DNA from: Nostoc sp. CHAB 5834
GTDB taxonomy: Bacteria; Cyanobacteriota; Cyanobacteriia; Cyanobacteriales; Nostocaceae
Direction of reading: 5' to 3'
Assembly: GCA_020829485.1 (NCBI GenBank)
Contig: JAIVFU010000012.1
Coordinates: 45,807-109,806, forward strand
DNA length: 64,000 nucleotides
The notes under the pieces are model-generated. The model was not told the origin of the DNA. It saw only the letters and a list, made by a program, of their open reading frames with translations, and ran no database searches. The position numbers and the translations under genes were made by a program. Positions 55,961-64,000 of the stretch are shown piece after piece. The number at the start of each line of letters is the position of its first letter. Position 1 is the stretch's first letter.

Positions 55961-56263
55961 CTAGTAGTCTGCCAAGGCAACAATGCTTGGTGAATCAGTT
56001 CGTAGTAAGGACTTTAGTCCTCGGCTTGAGCCGCTATCTACGAGACGCACTCGCGTCTCGCCACTGGTGCAAACCTGAAAATTGATGGCGGTTTCGCAGC
56101 CTGATTCAGCAACCACAGCAAAACCAAGAAAAGTGCGATTATGCAAATCTGTCTGGCGACGATCCCAGCGCCAAGTCTGAAGCGTATTCTCGAAAAATTG
56201 GGGTTCGCCACCGTCGCTCTCCGCGGCTTCGTCTCTTTTTCCGTTAATATTAGTACTTATCAA
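55961..56263 (-). CDS. Hypothetical protein with repeat-derived C-terminus
   Basis: 100 residues. The N-terminal two thirds (ESDGGEPQFFENTLQTWRWD, NRTFLGFAVVAESGCETAIN) looks like real protein, but no family is recognised. The last 30 or so residues are translated from a hairpin repeat (GAGACGCGAGTGCGTCTC and AGGACTTTAGTCCT at 55998-56065), so the original end has been replaced or the gene is broken. It is divergent from the 56284 gene with only 20 bp between, which leaves little room for promoters. Confidence 0.4.
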   Translation of the reverse strand: MISTNINGKRDEAAESDGGEPQFFENTLQTWRWDRRQTDLHNRTFLGFAVVAESGCETAINFQVCTSGETRVRLVDSGSSRGLKSLLRTDSPSIVALADY

Positions 56264-56283
56264 GAAGTTTTAATAAAAAAGAT

Positions 56284-56637
56284 ATGTCTTCAATTCCTCT
56301 AACCTTGAACCTAATTGAAGGTTCTGTCTCCTTCAGTTTTTCACCCCAAGCAGCACGAGAATTAAAAGCAGCAACAGATCAATTGATGGAGCGCCTGAAA
56401 GCTGTCGCCGCTAAACCCACTCCTGGCGGTGGTAAAGTAACTCCCCAGCCTCCCCTGGAATATCGTTATACGGGTGAAGTATTTTTAGAAATTTTCTGTA
56501 ATCCTAATATTTGGCCAACACCCTTCGCAGCCAAAGTTTTGCTGACTGTCCGCAATGTCAACATCCGCTTGACTACTGAAGCTGAACTTACTCGCATCAT
56601 TGAAGACATTAATAATTACTTAGAGCAATTAGGATAA
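56284..56637 (+). CDS. Conserved hypothetical cyanobacterial protein
   Basis: 117 residues. N-terminal beta strands (IPLTLNLIEGSVSFSFS), a helix (QAARELKAATDQLMERLKAV), a Gly/Pro-rich linker (TPGGGKVTPQPPLEYRY), then strands (GEVFLEIFCNPNIWPTPFAA, VLLTVRNVNIRLTTEAELT) and a final helix. No signal peptide or membrane segment. Looks like a conserved soluble protein; I do not know its role. Confidence 0.65.
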   Translation: MSSIPLTLNLIEGSVSFSFSPQAARELKAATDQLMERLKAVAAKPTPGGGKVTPQPPLEYRYTGEVFLEIFCNPNIWPTPFAAKVLLTVRNVNIRLTTEAELTRIIEDINNYLEQLG

Positions 56638-56754
56638 TAGTTATTTTCGATATTTATAGAAAATACTATACAAATTTTGGATTTTGCGAAAATTGAGCCA
56701 GTTGCTTGCAGAGGTTCTCACTGGTGTCGGTTAGCCCGACTTAGCAAACTTTTC

Positions 56755-56866
56755 AGGCGTTGCTGATTGCGGTATGAAAACGATTGTGCGTTACGGTGAA
56801 AATCCTTGTAAAGACGTAAAATTTTACGTCTCTACATCCAAATTCATACCTCCATTCAGCAACGCC
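56755..56866. mobile_element. 112-bp MITE with GGCGTTGCTGA ends
   Basis: AGGCGTTGCTGATTGCGGTATG and CATACCTCCATTCAGCAACGCC are inverted ends with one or two gaps. The centre is AAAGACGTAAAATTTTACGTCT. The rest of the 56638-57249 interval has no supported gene. Confidence 0.82.
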
Positions 56867-57249
56867 ACTTTTCAATACTACTTTTGGCTTTGAACAGCAA
56901 GTAGACTATCGCTTCCCTGAAGTAAGCGATGCAATGAATTGCTAGTCAAAAGTGAGGTTCCTAAATTTACCTATTAGATAAATCTAGGAACCTCACAGAA
57001 TCTACCTACTAGACTCAAGCTGTAGCACCAGATATACACAATAAATTGTTCTGATAGCTTCTTTAACTTGAAAAGTTGTATAAATTCAGACTCCAATGCT
57101 TCTAAGTTAATGAAAAACGCAAGATTCTATATGGGGCAATGCTCATCAAAAACCAGAGATTATCCCCCAGATTGGGCATCAAATCCTTGATAGTGCCATC
57201 CACATATCGAAAATGAATCCCCAATCCCAAATTTGAAATCAAACATTGA

Positions 57250-57486
57250 TTAGTCGTTGTCCCACTGTTCACGACCAATTAGGTCGCCAATGCGATCGCG
57301 TAACAAAAAGTCACATTTCTCTAATTCACATTCAACGCAAACCCACTCTCTCGCTGGAATGTATTGGCAAAGGGTATATATTGGCTGTTGTCGGCTAATC
57401 ATTCCCTTTTGCACCAGGCGGCGTGCTTCGTCTTGAATCAAATCGAGAGAGTAGTAATTTATAGAAGGCACCGTATTCACACTCAT
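57250..57486 (-). CDS. DUF4327 family protein
   Basis: 78 residues. YYSLDLIQDEARRLVQKG, QPIYTLCQYIPAREWVCVE and LLRDRIGDLIGREQWDND match the cyanobacterial DUF4327 family over its whole length. Three cysteines (TLCQ, VCVEC) and one more (EKCDF) could bind metal. Cytoplasmic, function unknown. Monocistronic. Confidence 0.85.
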   Translation of the reverse strand: MSVNTVPSINYYSLDLIQDEARRLVQKGMISRQQPIYTLCQYIPAREWVCVECELEKCDFLLRDRIGDLIGREQWDND

Positions 57487-58093
57487 GTTTTTTACTCACA
57501 AATTAACACTTACGATAGTGTTCCCGTTAAAAGTTAGGAACAAAGATTACAGAAATTAGACTTGTGGCTAGGATTTTGTAGTTTGCTATACGGAACTATT
57601 TTTATTTTGACGCTACATCTCCTGGAATTATCTCAAGATATGTTAAGAAAGTCAACGAATCCTGACATTTTTCCAAAATCCGCTTTACAAAAAAAATTCC
57701 GAGTAGTTAACTTAACCTGCTATAGCGGCTGTATGGTTTTTATGCAACAAGTCTGAAAGTCTTGCCATTACTGTATTTAGGCAAGATTTGGCGGTTGTCC
57801 AGAGGTTCAGGGCGCGTAGGCGTAACCCGCCGCAGGCATCACTTACATATCAAATAATCACCTTAAAGCCGGATTTAGAACTGCTGGTACTTATCTAAGG
57901 GTAAACAACACAAGAATATTTGTCAGATACTAGGGTATAAAGTGTTGCAAAACATAACGGCTAAAGTACACTACGAAGGCTTTTACCCCAGCATCTGTTA
58001 ACAATTTCTTAAATATAACCGTAATTACTTGGTTAATTTGAGTACTAGTATTACACAGTTTTCTTTGGATAAACATCTGTAGAAGGTTGGAGT
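57487..58093. other. Gene-free interval
   Basis: A 64-codon ORF at 57562-57756 is unconvincing. GCGCGTAGGCGTAACCCGCC at about 57810 is a small dispersed repeat of the type that interrupts the glycosyltransferase pseudogene at 42114. Confidence 0.5.
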
Positions 58094-58194
58094 AAGGGAC
58101 TTGCAAATAAAACAATATCCAATTGCAGGGGAAGCAGAATCTGATAGTTGTATTGGATGCAAGAATTAGATAATTTAATTTTTGGAGTTCCCTT
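58094..58194. mobile_element. 101-bp MITE of the AAGGGA family
   Basis: Ends AAGGGACTTGCAAATAAAAC and AATTTAATTTTTGGAGTTCC, then CTT, are imperfect inverted repeats. The inner arms ATCCAATTGCAG and TTGTATTGGATGCAAG pair in part. Same ends as 31437 and 46437, different interior. Confidence 0.75.
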
Positions 58195-58588
58195 AATAGG
58201 ATTTCTCTTAAAGGCAACTACAAATAGGCAGCAGGGGTAGAGGCAAAGAGGAATAGTAGAGGACGAAAGCCAAGGCAAACAAGAAGCGTATATATGCCAA
58301 TACAGTTCAGTTAAGCATTTCTTTATTCTCTCAGTGCCGCGCCAGTTGCTTCAAGTCGGGGAACCCGCCCAACGCACTGGCTTCTCTGCGTCTCTGTGGT
58401 TCGTAAAAAAAATTGACTTTGACAAAGAGTTTTAGCCTTAACCCAAGCGTATTGGTATATATGCAACTAGCGATCGCTGAAGTAGATTATGGTCATATTA
58501 AAACAGACGCGATTTGGTCACGTCTGTAAATTGTTTGGCGGATTTGCTGAGATTAATTGTTCTGAAGTTACATTGTTATTTCAGTTAC
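58195..58588. other. Gene-free interval with dispersed repeat
   Basis: CAGTTGCTTCAAGTCGGGGA with CCCAACGCACTG at 58345-58375 is the repeat that also entered the Uma2 gene at 14957. TTCAGTTAAGCATTTCTT resembles the ends near 31750 and 33780. No ORF. Confidence 0.6.
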
Positions 58589-59008
58589 TCATTCATCAGA
58601 TGATTCATCATCTTGATCGTTGCTGTCTTCTACTGCTACTAGATTTTCTGGGGGACGCTGATGGTTAAGTTGGTTTAGTAGTGCCAGTACCTTATTACCG
58701 CGTTCTATGGAGCGATCTTCGAGAAATAGCACTTCTGGTGTCCGACGTAGCCTTACCCGCGCCCCAAGTTCACTGCGGACGTAACCTGTAGCCGATTTTA
58801 AGCCTGCCATTGTTTCTGCTTTAGCTTCATCTGTACCATAGATACTGACGTAGATTTTGGCGTGTTGGAGATCGCCGGAAACATCAACATCAGTAACACT
58901 TACCATTCCTGTACCCACACGGTCATCCTTGATGCCGTTGAGCAGCATTTGGCTAACTTCCCGTTTGATCAATTCAGCAACGCGGGAAACCCGGCGATTT
59001 GTAGCCAT
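58589..59008 (-). CDS. rbfA: Ribosome-binding factor A
   Basis: 139 residues: the KH-like RbfA domain ([60 protein letters not shown]) and an acidic, disordered tail ([14 protein letters not shown]). It helps mature the 30S subunit by acting on 16S rRNA. The DUF751 gene lies just upstream on the same strand, a conserved cyanobacterial order. Confidence 0.96.
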   Translation of the reverse strand: MATNRRVSRVAELIKREVSQMLLNGIKDDRVGTGMVSVTDVDVSGDLQHAKIYVSIYGTDEAKAETMAGLKSATGYVRSELGARVRLRRTPEVLFLEDRSIERGNKVLALLNQLNHQRPPENLVAVEDSNDQDDESSDE

Positions 59009-59131
59009 AAAAATTTCGCCTCCTCACAGAGGTTGTACAACAAAAATACATGTAAGTTAAGTAGACAGTACTTAGCGCGAGCAACGCCAAAAGCAACCGT
59101 CTGTAGGGCACAGCCCCGATATAGCGCTAGT

Positions 59132-59338
59132 CTAGATTGGACTTAAGCCCAGCATTGCCCGTAGGGTGAGAGTAAGGAAGACTAGGCTGCTCACAAAGAA
59201 ACCCAAGATAGCGATTAAGGTGACTGGGCGCTTCAACAATGGCACTAACGGCGCAAAGGTGTTCAGAAACAAGCCTAAGACGATACTAATTAAGTACCGG
59301 GGGTAGCGAAAGACGTTATCCCAAAATCCGTCAAACAT
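59132..59338 (-). CDS. DUF751 (Ycf33-like) membrane protein
   Basis: 68 residues with two membrane helices (YLISIVLGLFLNTFAPLVPL and LIAILGFFVSSLVFLTLTLR). FWDNVFRYPRY at the N-terminus is the family signature. Function unknown; found in cyanobacteria and some plastids as Ycf33. Precedes rbfA by about 120 bp. Confidence 0.88.
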   Translation of the reverse strand: MFDGFWDNVFRYPRYLISIVLGLFLNTFAPLVPLLKRPVTLIAILGFFVSSLVFLTLTLRAMLGLSPI

Positions 59339-59502
59339 CTGAATGTAAACTGCCTTGTTATATACTTACGTTTGTTTTGATATGCTTTATCTACTCAATT
59401 GTAATCTATGCGGGTGGGAAATTAGCAGTTAATATAAAATATGCTCCGTCGGCTATATTGGCTTTATTTAGTCACGATTATTTTCAGTTAAATCGCAAGT
59501 AA

Positions 59503-60360
59503 ATGGTAATTCAAATCCCCAAGGAAACTAGCCCGCGTCCATTTTTGAAGTGGGCAGGGGGTAAAAGTAGGTTGATACAGCAATATATTCCTTATTTTCC
59601 CAAAAGTTATAAAAATTACTATGAGCCATTCTTGGGTGGTGGTGCTGTTTTTTTCTATCTCCAACCAAGTACAGCAGTTTTAACTGATATTAATGCCGAA
59701 TTAATTAACACTTATTGTTGTGTTAGAGATCATGTTGAGGAATTAATTTCTCTATTGAAGGAGCATAAAATTCGACATGATAAAGATTATTACTATAGTA
59801 TACGAAACTACTCTGGTGGAACTGATATAGAAAAAGCTGCTCGGATAATTTATCTTAATAAGACTTGTTTTAATGGTCTTTATCGAGTCAACTCACAGGG
59901 TAAATTTAATGTGCCTTTAGGCAAATATGAAAACCCGAATATTTGTTCTGAGGTTTTATTAAAAGCAGCCTCAGAAGCGCTTTCTCATGCAGAAATTAAA
60001 CAAGCTAATTTTACAGAAGTCTTAAATCATGCAAATAGCAGTGATGACTTTGTATTTTTTGACCCGCCCTACCATCCTATCAGCGACACTAGCTATTTTA
60101 CTGCTTATAGCCAGAATTGTTTTAGTAAAAAAGACCAAGAACTTTTGAGAGATACTTGTGCAGAGTTAGCAAGTCGTGGTGTCAAAGTTATGGTATGTAA
60201 TTCTGATAGCGAATTTATTCAAAAAATTTATACTGATATTAATTTTGAAACATATAAAATTAAAGCAGCCCGATCAATTAACTCAAACATCAAAAATAGA
60301 GGGATGATTGGGGAATTACTAATTACATCTTTTAAAGATTTTTATTTGCCCAAGCAATGA
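59503..60360 (+). CDS. Dam-type adenine-N6 DNA methyltransferase
   Basis: 285 residues of the D12 class. SAM-binding motif I is in FLKWAGGKSRLIQQYIP and YYEPFLGGGAVFFYLQPS; catalytic motif IV is FFDPPYHPI; target-recognition parts are YLNKTCFNGLYRVNSQGKFN. Members usually methylate GATC or related sites. The 3' end overlaps by 29 bp the convergent nuclease gene, which suggests a restriction-modification pair. GATC lies inside HIP1 octamers, so a GATC activity would touch thousands of sites. Specificity is inferred. Confidence 0.9.
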   Translation: MVIQIPKETSPRPFLKWAGGKSRLIQQYIPYFPKSYKNYYEPFLGGGAVFFYLQPSTAVLTDINAELINTYCCVRDHVEELISLLKEHKIRHDKDYYYSIRNYSGGTDIEKAARIIYLNKTCFNGLYRVNSQGKFNVPLGKYENPNICSEVLLKAASEALSHAEIKQANFTEVLNHANSSDDFVFFDPPYHPISDTSYFTAYSQNCFSKKDQELLRDTCAELASRGVKVMVCNSDSEFIQKIYTDINFETYKIKAARSINSNIKNRGMIGELLITSFKDFYLPKQ

Positions 60361-60826
60361 ATCTGTCTAAACTATAAACTGCTAATAAATTATGGTTATC
60401 ATTAACTCTTGCTTTCAGCCATTTGCTTGCGCCTTCTCGCATACCTTCACCGCCTAAAATCACAATAGTTGGTGCAGGGTAATAGTTCTGGATATTCATA
60501 TTCAAGTAAGGAAACTTTTCATCAACCGAACCGGGGCTTTCTTGCCATTTGCATTCAAAAATTAAACCAGATGGCATTGCAGGTGAGCCGACAACATAAA
60601 AATCAACTTTCAGATCGGTATGATAAATTCCAGTTCCAATATAAATTTCTTTTCCATAACGCTTTGGCAATAAAGCAGCATTTAAAATAAATTCTTTTGA
60701 GACATAGTTCCCGACTTGAAAATAATTATGCCCAGTCAAAATTGCTTCTACATTTCTTTCTAAAATATTCCCAGCCTTATTTGCCCGTCCACCTTGAGTC
60801 AGAGCCATCCTCAATCCCTCTGCCAA
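60332..60826 (-). CDS. PD-(D/E)XK nuclease, probable restriction endonuclease
   Basis: 164 residues. RANKAGNILERNVEAILTGH at the N-terminus and the active-site strands LKVDFYVVG and GLIFECKWQE (D...E-x-K) give the PD-(D/E)XK core. PTIVILGGEGMREGASKWLK is typical of the restriction-type subgroup. It converges on the Dam-type gene and overlaps its end by 29 bp. Together they form a candidate type II system. Cleavage specificity cannot be read from sequence. Confidence 0.82.
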   Translation of the reverse strand: MAEGLRMALTQGGRANKAGNILERNVEAILTGHNYFQVGNYVSKEFILNAALLPKRYGKEIYIGTGIYHTDLKVDFYVVGSPAMPSGLIFECKWQESPGSVDEKFPYLNMNIQNYYPAPTIVILGGEGMREGASKWLKARVNDNHNLLAVYSLDRFIAWANKNL

Positions 60827-61060
60827 AAGTCCTGCTTATTATAGGATTTCACAGAAGAAGTAACAAATGGTCAGTTGCTTAATATGAATTTTTGATTTTA
60901 ACTAAATAAGGTAGGATTAATAGGTAAAAAATCTGGACTATCTGGTACTTTTGTACTAAGTAAATACAAATGTATTAATAATTTGGCTCGACAAGCAGTT
61001 ACTAATTGAGATAATAGTTAAAAGAATATACTTTTTCGTTGTCTCAAAAACCAAGTATTG

Positions 61061-61229
61061 CAGGGCTATTTCATTCTCATCTAGCCCGCCTCAGAATAAA
61101 TTCTGAGGCTAATAGCAAAAGTCGTCTAAAGACGACTAAGAAAGGCTTTTAGTCCACTAAGTGTGGACTTGGACTATTAGCTCGGAACTTTAGTTCTGGG
61201 CAGTTTATATCTAGAACGAAATAGCCCTG
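61061..61229. mobile_element. Multi-hairpin MITE, copy B, intact
   Basis: 169 bp with ends CAGGGCTATTTCATTCT and AGAACGAAATAGCCCTG. Flanking 10-bp direct repeats CCAAGTATTG (61051-61060) and CCAACTATTG (61230-61239) differ by one base. Four hairpins follow in series: CAGAATAAATTCTG, GTCGTCTAAAGACGAC, AGTCCACTAAGTGTGGACT and GAACTTTAGTTC. The right duplication overlaps the toxin stop codon. Confidence 0.93.
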
Positions 61230-61233
61230 CCAA

Positions 61234-61533
61234 CTATTGCAAGCTACTACAGCATTTTTCTGGGTCTTGGGAACAGTGGAAAACAGCGTAGATAATAATC
61301 TCCTGTTCATTAAACTCGTAAAAAACGACGTAGGGAAAACGCCTGACTGTAGCGCGGCGATAGGTTTCATGAACAATCTGGTATGTGCTGGGGTGACGCT
61401 GAATTAAATTCAGGCAGGCATCAATACATCGTAGGAACTGGGCGCCTAACCCAAATTCGCGCCCTTCGTACCAGTCATAAGCTTCAATAATGTCTAGTTC
61501 TGCGGCTATAAGGATAGTTAAGTTTCTAGCCAT
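61234..61533 (-). CDS. RelE/ParE family toxin
   Basis: 99 residues: ILIAAELDIIEAYDWYEGRE, GLGAQFLRCIDACLNLIQRH, TVRRFPYVVFYEFNEQEIII and YAVFHCSQDPE are the ParE/RelE fold. Toxins of this kind act on gyrase (ParE) or ribosome-bound mRNA (RelE); this sequence is nearer ParE. Its start overlaps the end of the antitoxin gene by 8 bp. A MITE is inserted at its stop codon without breaking it. Confidence 0.92.
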   Translation of the reverse strand: MARNLTILIAAELDIIEAYDWYEGREFGLGAQFLRCIDACLNLIQRHPSTYQIVHETYRRATVRRFPYVVFYEFNEQEIIIYAVFHCSQDPEKCCSSLQ

Positions 61534-61747
61534 GCCGTTGAGAGATTCTGGCTTTTACATCTTCCCAACTGCTACCAATGGCCGGGTTTTGTTGATATTC
61601 GGCTTTGCGACGGGCTAGTTCTTGTTTTTGCCAATCTAAAACTGGGAGTGCTGCTGGTGTAGCGGCAATCTCATCCCATAAATCTTCTACTAGTTGAAGT
61701 TTTTCCGCTCTCGAAAGATTAAAGAGTTCGGGAAATACTGGATTCAT
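61526..61747 (-). CDS. Addiction-module antitoxin (DUF/addiction component family)
   Basis: 73 residues: LSRAEKLQLVEDLWDEIAAT, DWQKQELARRKAEYQQNPAI and SSWEDVKARIS are the signatures of the putative addiction-module component family, known to precede ParE-type toxins. It overlaps the toxin start by 8 bp, so the two are translationally coupled. It should neutralise the toxin and repress the promoter. Confidence 0.92.
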   Translation of the reverse strand: MNPVFPELFNLSRAEKLQLVEDLWDEIAATPAALPVLDWQKQELARRKAEYQQNPAIGSSWEDVKARISQRHG

Positions 61748-61863
61748 GGCTTTCTGTGATTTTATTCACCTTCATTATTACACCCTGAAACCGCCATATC
61801 TATAACAACATTTCTAATAACTGGAATTTAGCTTGGATAAATTTTAGTGATTTCGCCTTAGCT

Positions 61864-63084
61864 TCAACCTGTCTGTGCCTCAGTATGACCGTTGCGGATA
61901 CCCCATGCTAGTTCTAAAAGTTGAGTCCAGCGCTTTTGTAACTGTTTGGGGGTGCATTTGATGGTTTTAGCGATCGCCTGATCACTTTCCCGTGCAGTTT
62001 TTAACTGTAATATTTGCTGTTGCTGTTCTGTTAGTTGATTCACAAAGATTTCCCACTGCTGGGAAGATAAACCCAATTTTTGCTCTAAACCCGCACCTAG
62101 CCATTGATGTACTAATTGCCAGTGGTGTTGTTTAGCAAACTTTTCTACGTGGTATTTAAACCGTTGTTGGAGATAATCGCGTTGACGGCTGGTTAAACCG
62201 AGAATTTGGTCAATTTCTGGGGCTGAGAGGTCTTGAAGTTTCAAACTGAGGTAGTTCATACAGTCAGATTGTCCTTGAGACTCCAGGTATTTCATCAATT
62301 CACTGATGACGCGATCGCGTTCTGACTCTTCGGATGGATCGAAATTAGTTTGGGCAATCATCTGCGATCGCAGCTGTTGCACCGCCGAGTTACGCTGGTA
62401 AGATTCCGCTTCTTCACCCTTAGCAGACTCTACCGCCATTTCAATATCCACGGTAGTTTCTTGCGGCTGACGACGAGCAAAGCCTTGGGCCCGCAAGATA
62501 ATCAATTGCTGATTTGCACCACCAGGTAAGTTGATCCGGCGTTTGGCATACTGCTCTGTAAACGCCATATATTCAGCTAATTGCAGCTGAGTACGCGGCG
62601 TATGATCATTAGGTAGTTCGTTTTCTCTGCGGAAAGCTTTGATAGCTTCGATATAAAATGCTTGTAAAAAATCTTCAATCAGGCTGTAACGAGCCTCAAA
62701 ACCCAACTCAGAGCCGGATATAGTTACATGGCGGTAAACCATAGCACCCAAATTGCTATGTAATTCCACGCGCCCTTGTTTGGAACCTAGTTGGTAGTAG
62801 CGTAAGCACTTGTGCATCCGATGTCTTCCCAACGTCATCTGCCAGGATTTGATTTCCCCAGATGTTTGGATACGGGAGCTTTTATCGCAAATGCGTTCTA
62901 CTTCTACGGCTATGCGGTTTGCTAAAGCTTCTACGCACTTGGGTGCTGCTTTCACTTGCGCTTGCATTTCCTGACACAGCAATTCAATCAAGGTTTCGCT
63001 GCTGCTGTCTGAAAATTCTTCAGTCGAAAGGTGATTATCAAAAATGGGTGTAGAGTTTGGTAGATTAACGACGTTAGATTTCAT
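61864..63084 (-). CDS. HetZ-family heterocyst differentiation protein
   Basis: 406 residues. SWQMTLGRHRMHKCLRYYQL, GSKQGRVELHSNLGAMVYRH, SLIEDFLQAFYIEAIKAFRR and LQLAEYMAFTEQYAKRRINL match the HetZ family, whose founder controls early heterocyst differentiation in Anabaena. The C-terminal half has helix-turn-helix-like pieces (LSAPEIDQILGLTSRQRDYL and ESDQAIAKTIKCTPKQLQKR). HetZ itself is followed by patU genes, absent here, so this is more likely a HetZ paralogue (HetZ-related protein). Monocistronic with a 390-bp upstream region. Confidence 0.78.
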   Translation of the reverse strand: MKSNVVNLPNSTPIFDNHLSTEEFSDSSSETLIELLCQEMQAQVKAAPKCVEALANRIAVEVERICDKSSRIQTSGEIKSWQMTLGRHRMHKCLRYYQLGSKQGRVELHSNLGAMVYRHVTISGSELGFEARYSLIEDFLQAFYIEAIKAFRRENELPNDHTPRTQLQLAEYMAFTEQYAKRRINLPGGANQQLIILRAQGFARRQPQETTVDIEMAVESAKGEEAESYQRNSAVQQLRSQMIAQTNFDPSEESERDRVISELMKYLESQGQSDCMNYLSLKLQDLSAPEIDQILGLTSRQRDYLQQRFKYHVEKFAKQHHWQLVHQWLGAGLEQKLGLSSQQWEIFVNQLTEQQQQILQLKTARESDQAIAKTIKCTPKQLQKRWTQLLELAWGIRNGHTEAQTG

Positions 63085-63476
63085 GACTTTTCCAGTAGTA
63101 TTGCACCGTAATTACAACGCAGACACAGCAATCAAGGCCAGCCTTGGCTTACGAATCTTTAGGCATTCATCCATTAAGGCTTGCCGCATGTAATGCTCAC
63201 ATCTAAAGCTCATATATAAAACTGTAGGAAATACGAGAGAGTTATAGTTATGGCAATGTGTCGGTTTTTTCACAAGCCACCACATTGACGCTGGGACATA
63301 AGTACCCGCCATTTTCTCAAAATTGTCAAATCCCTTTTTGTACCAACTGTTGCCACCATCCTGCTATTGCATCTGTGCCCGTTGTAGACATCGCCTTAAA
63401 ATATGACAATTTAAAAACTGGAGTCGCTTTTATCACAATTTCCGAAACGGAGAGGTGCGCCTGTGAAGTGTAATTT
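63085..63476. other. Upstream region of the HetZ-family gene
   Basis: 390 bp without a supported ORF. No GTA-N8-TAC NtcA site was found. GTTGTAGACATCGC at 63381 is a small dispersed repeat. Confidence 0.5.
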
Positions 63477-64000
63477 TTATACCCATGCTGCTGCTGCTTC
63501 CCAACCTAAACCCCTCCGTATAATTGCTGCTTCGTCTCCGGTCATATCCAAGATGGTAGATACTTCATAAGTAGGTTCTTCGCCAGTGTCTACAATTATG
63601 TCTACCAACTTATCCAAACGATCAAATAGCTCTACCCGCGACTGAACAGTTTCTGGATCTATCCGAATCATGCCATTATCTGCTTCATCTGGTGGCAGAT
63701 GTGCTGAAGTTGAAATAATCGGATTGCCCAACGCTGCCAGCAACTCCAAACACACAGTATGGTTTGGTACTCTAATTCCAGTACTTTTCCGCTTGGGGCT
63801 TTGCACCAATCGCGGTACTAATTTAGTCGCTGGGAGCAAAAACGTGTATGGCCCTGGAATCAGGCGTTTCATAATTCGATAGGCTGTGTCACTTACGAAG
63901 GCATAAGTTGCCACATTTGAAAGCGAGGGACATAAAAATGTCAGTGGTTTATCATTTGCTAGCTGTTTAATTTGCCGCACTCGTTCTACCGCCGACTTGG
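63477..64000 (-). CDS. Sua5/YciO/YrdC family protein, cut by window edge
   Basis: At least 174 codons are open to the window end; the true start is beyond 64000. ERVRQIKQLANDKPLTFLCP, RLIPGPYTFLLPAT, STGIRVPNHTVCLELLAALG and IISTSAHLPP are the YrdC nucleotide-binding core. Family members make threonylcarbamoyl-AMP for tRNA t6A or have related roles. The absence of a C-terminal Sua5 domain fits the YrdC/YciO type. EPTYEVSTILDMT at the end resembles the YciO group. Confidence 0.88.
   Translation of the reverse strand, partial: KSAVERVRQIKQLANDKPLTFLCPSLSNVATYAFVSDTAYRIMKRLIPGPYTFLLPATKLVPRLVQSPKRKSTGIRVPNHTVCLELLAALGNPIISTSAHLPPDEADNGMIRIDPETVQSRVELFDRLDKLVDIIVDTGEEPTYEVSTILDMTGDEAAIIRRGLGWEAAAAWV

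Noticed and set aside
57562..57756. 64-codon ORF with a hydrophobic start
   Set aside because: TTG start, no support for translation, and composition after the first helix is random.
63085..63476. NtcA site ahead of the HetZ-family gene
   Set aside because: Only GTA-N5-TAC was found, which does not fit GTA-N8-TAC.

Overview
The window looks like chromosome of a filamentous, heterocyst-forming cyanobacterium of the Nostoc/Anabaena type. Direct evidence: many GCGATCGC (HIP1) octamers (e.g. 3443, 4948, 5623), heptanucleotide tandem repeats, and dense small palindromic repeats. Protein content agrees: cytochrome c6, CP12, an SLH/OprB iron-uptake porin, cyanobacterium-restricted DUF families (DUF3177, DUF4327, DUF751, DUF1392-like), a PEP-CTERM protein, Kdp potassium ATPase and a HetZ-family protein. 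No tRNA, rRNA or CRISPR array was found.

Layout. 0-1.6 kb: a 218-bp tandem array beside a twice-frameshifted Y1/RAYT transposase, then a possible Gly-Gly leader peptide. 1.8-10.2 kb: Eis-type acetyltransferase, NAGPA-domain exported protein, a three-domain PTS phosphotransferase (EIIA-HPr-EI) and several small secreted or outer-membrane proteins. 10.4-17.7 kb: TonB-dependent receptor, an unrecognised two-gene coiled-coil operon, an Uma2 nuclease carrying an in-frame repeat insertion, a TPR protein, petJ and a GNAT. 18-28.9 kb: group 2 sigma factor, priA, then kdpA-kdpB-kdpC with a 21-bp tandem array between A and B. 30-36 kb: RTX/PPC protein, the divergent pgk/uspA pair flanked by direct repeats, and transposon debris. 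35.6-45.7 kb: DUF2157-GDYXXLXY pair, RsmB-type methyltransferase, NUDIX, porin, a glycosyltransferase pseudogene, a kdpB relic with a second 21-bp array, a FIST protein and CP12.

46-50.3 kb is a patch of decaying accessory genes: BrnT and HsdR scraps, a WD40 protein, a GNAT and a PIN toxin each broken by one frameshift in a homopolymer, and an antitoxin ending in an attC-like tail. 50.4-59.3 kb is mostly core (cbiD, guaA, CDF transporter, rbfA, DUF751). 59.5-61.8 kb carries a Dam-type methylase with a convergent PD-(D/E)XK nuclease (candidate restriction-modification pair) and a ParE-type toxin/antitoxin pair. A HetZ-family gene and a Sua5/YrdC gene cut by the window edge close the window.

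The strongest theme beyond the genes is mobile-repeat biology. At least five families of short inverted-repeat (MITE-like) elements can be told apart by their ends. One, about 167 bp and built of successive hairpins, occurs three times; two copies keep 10-bp target duplications, and two contain other elements nested inside, so filled and empty sites can be compared within the window. Repeats also enter genes: in frame in Uma2 and priA, as a stop codon in a glycosyltransferase, and as both ends of a response-regulator ORF. The best candidates for undescribed protein biology are the coiled-coil operon at 12.7-14.2 kb and the possible leader peptide at 1.4-1.6 kb.
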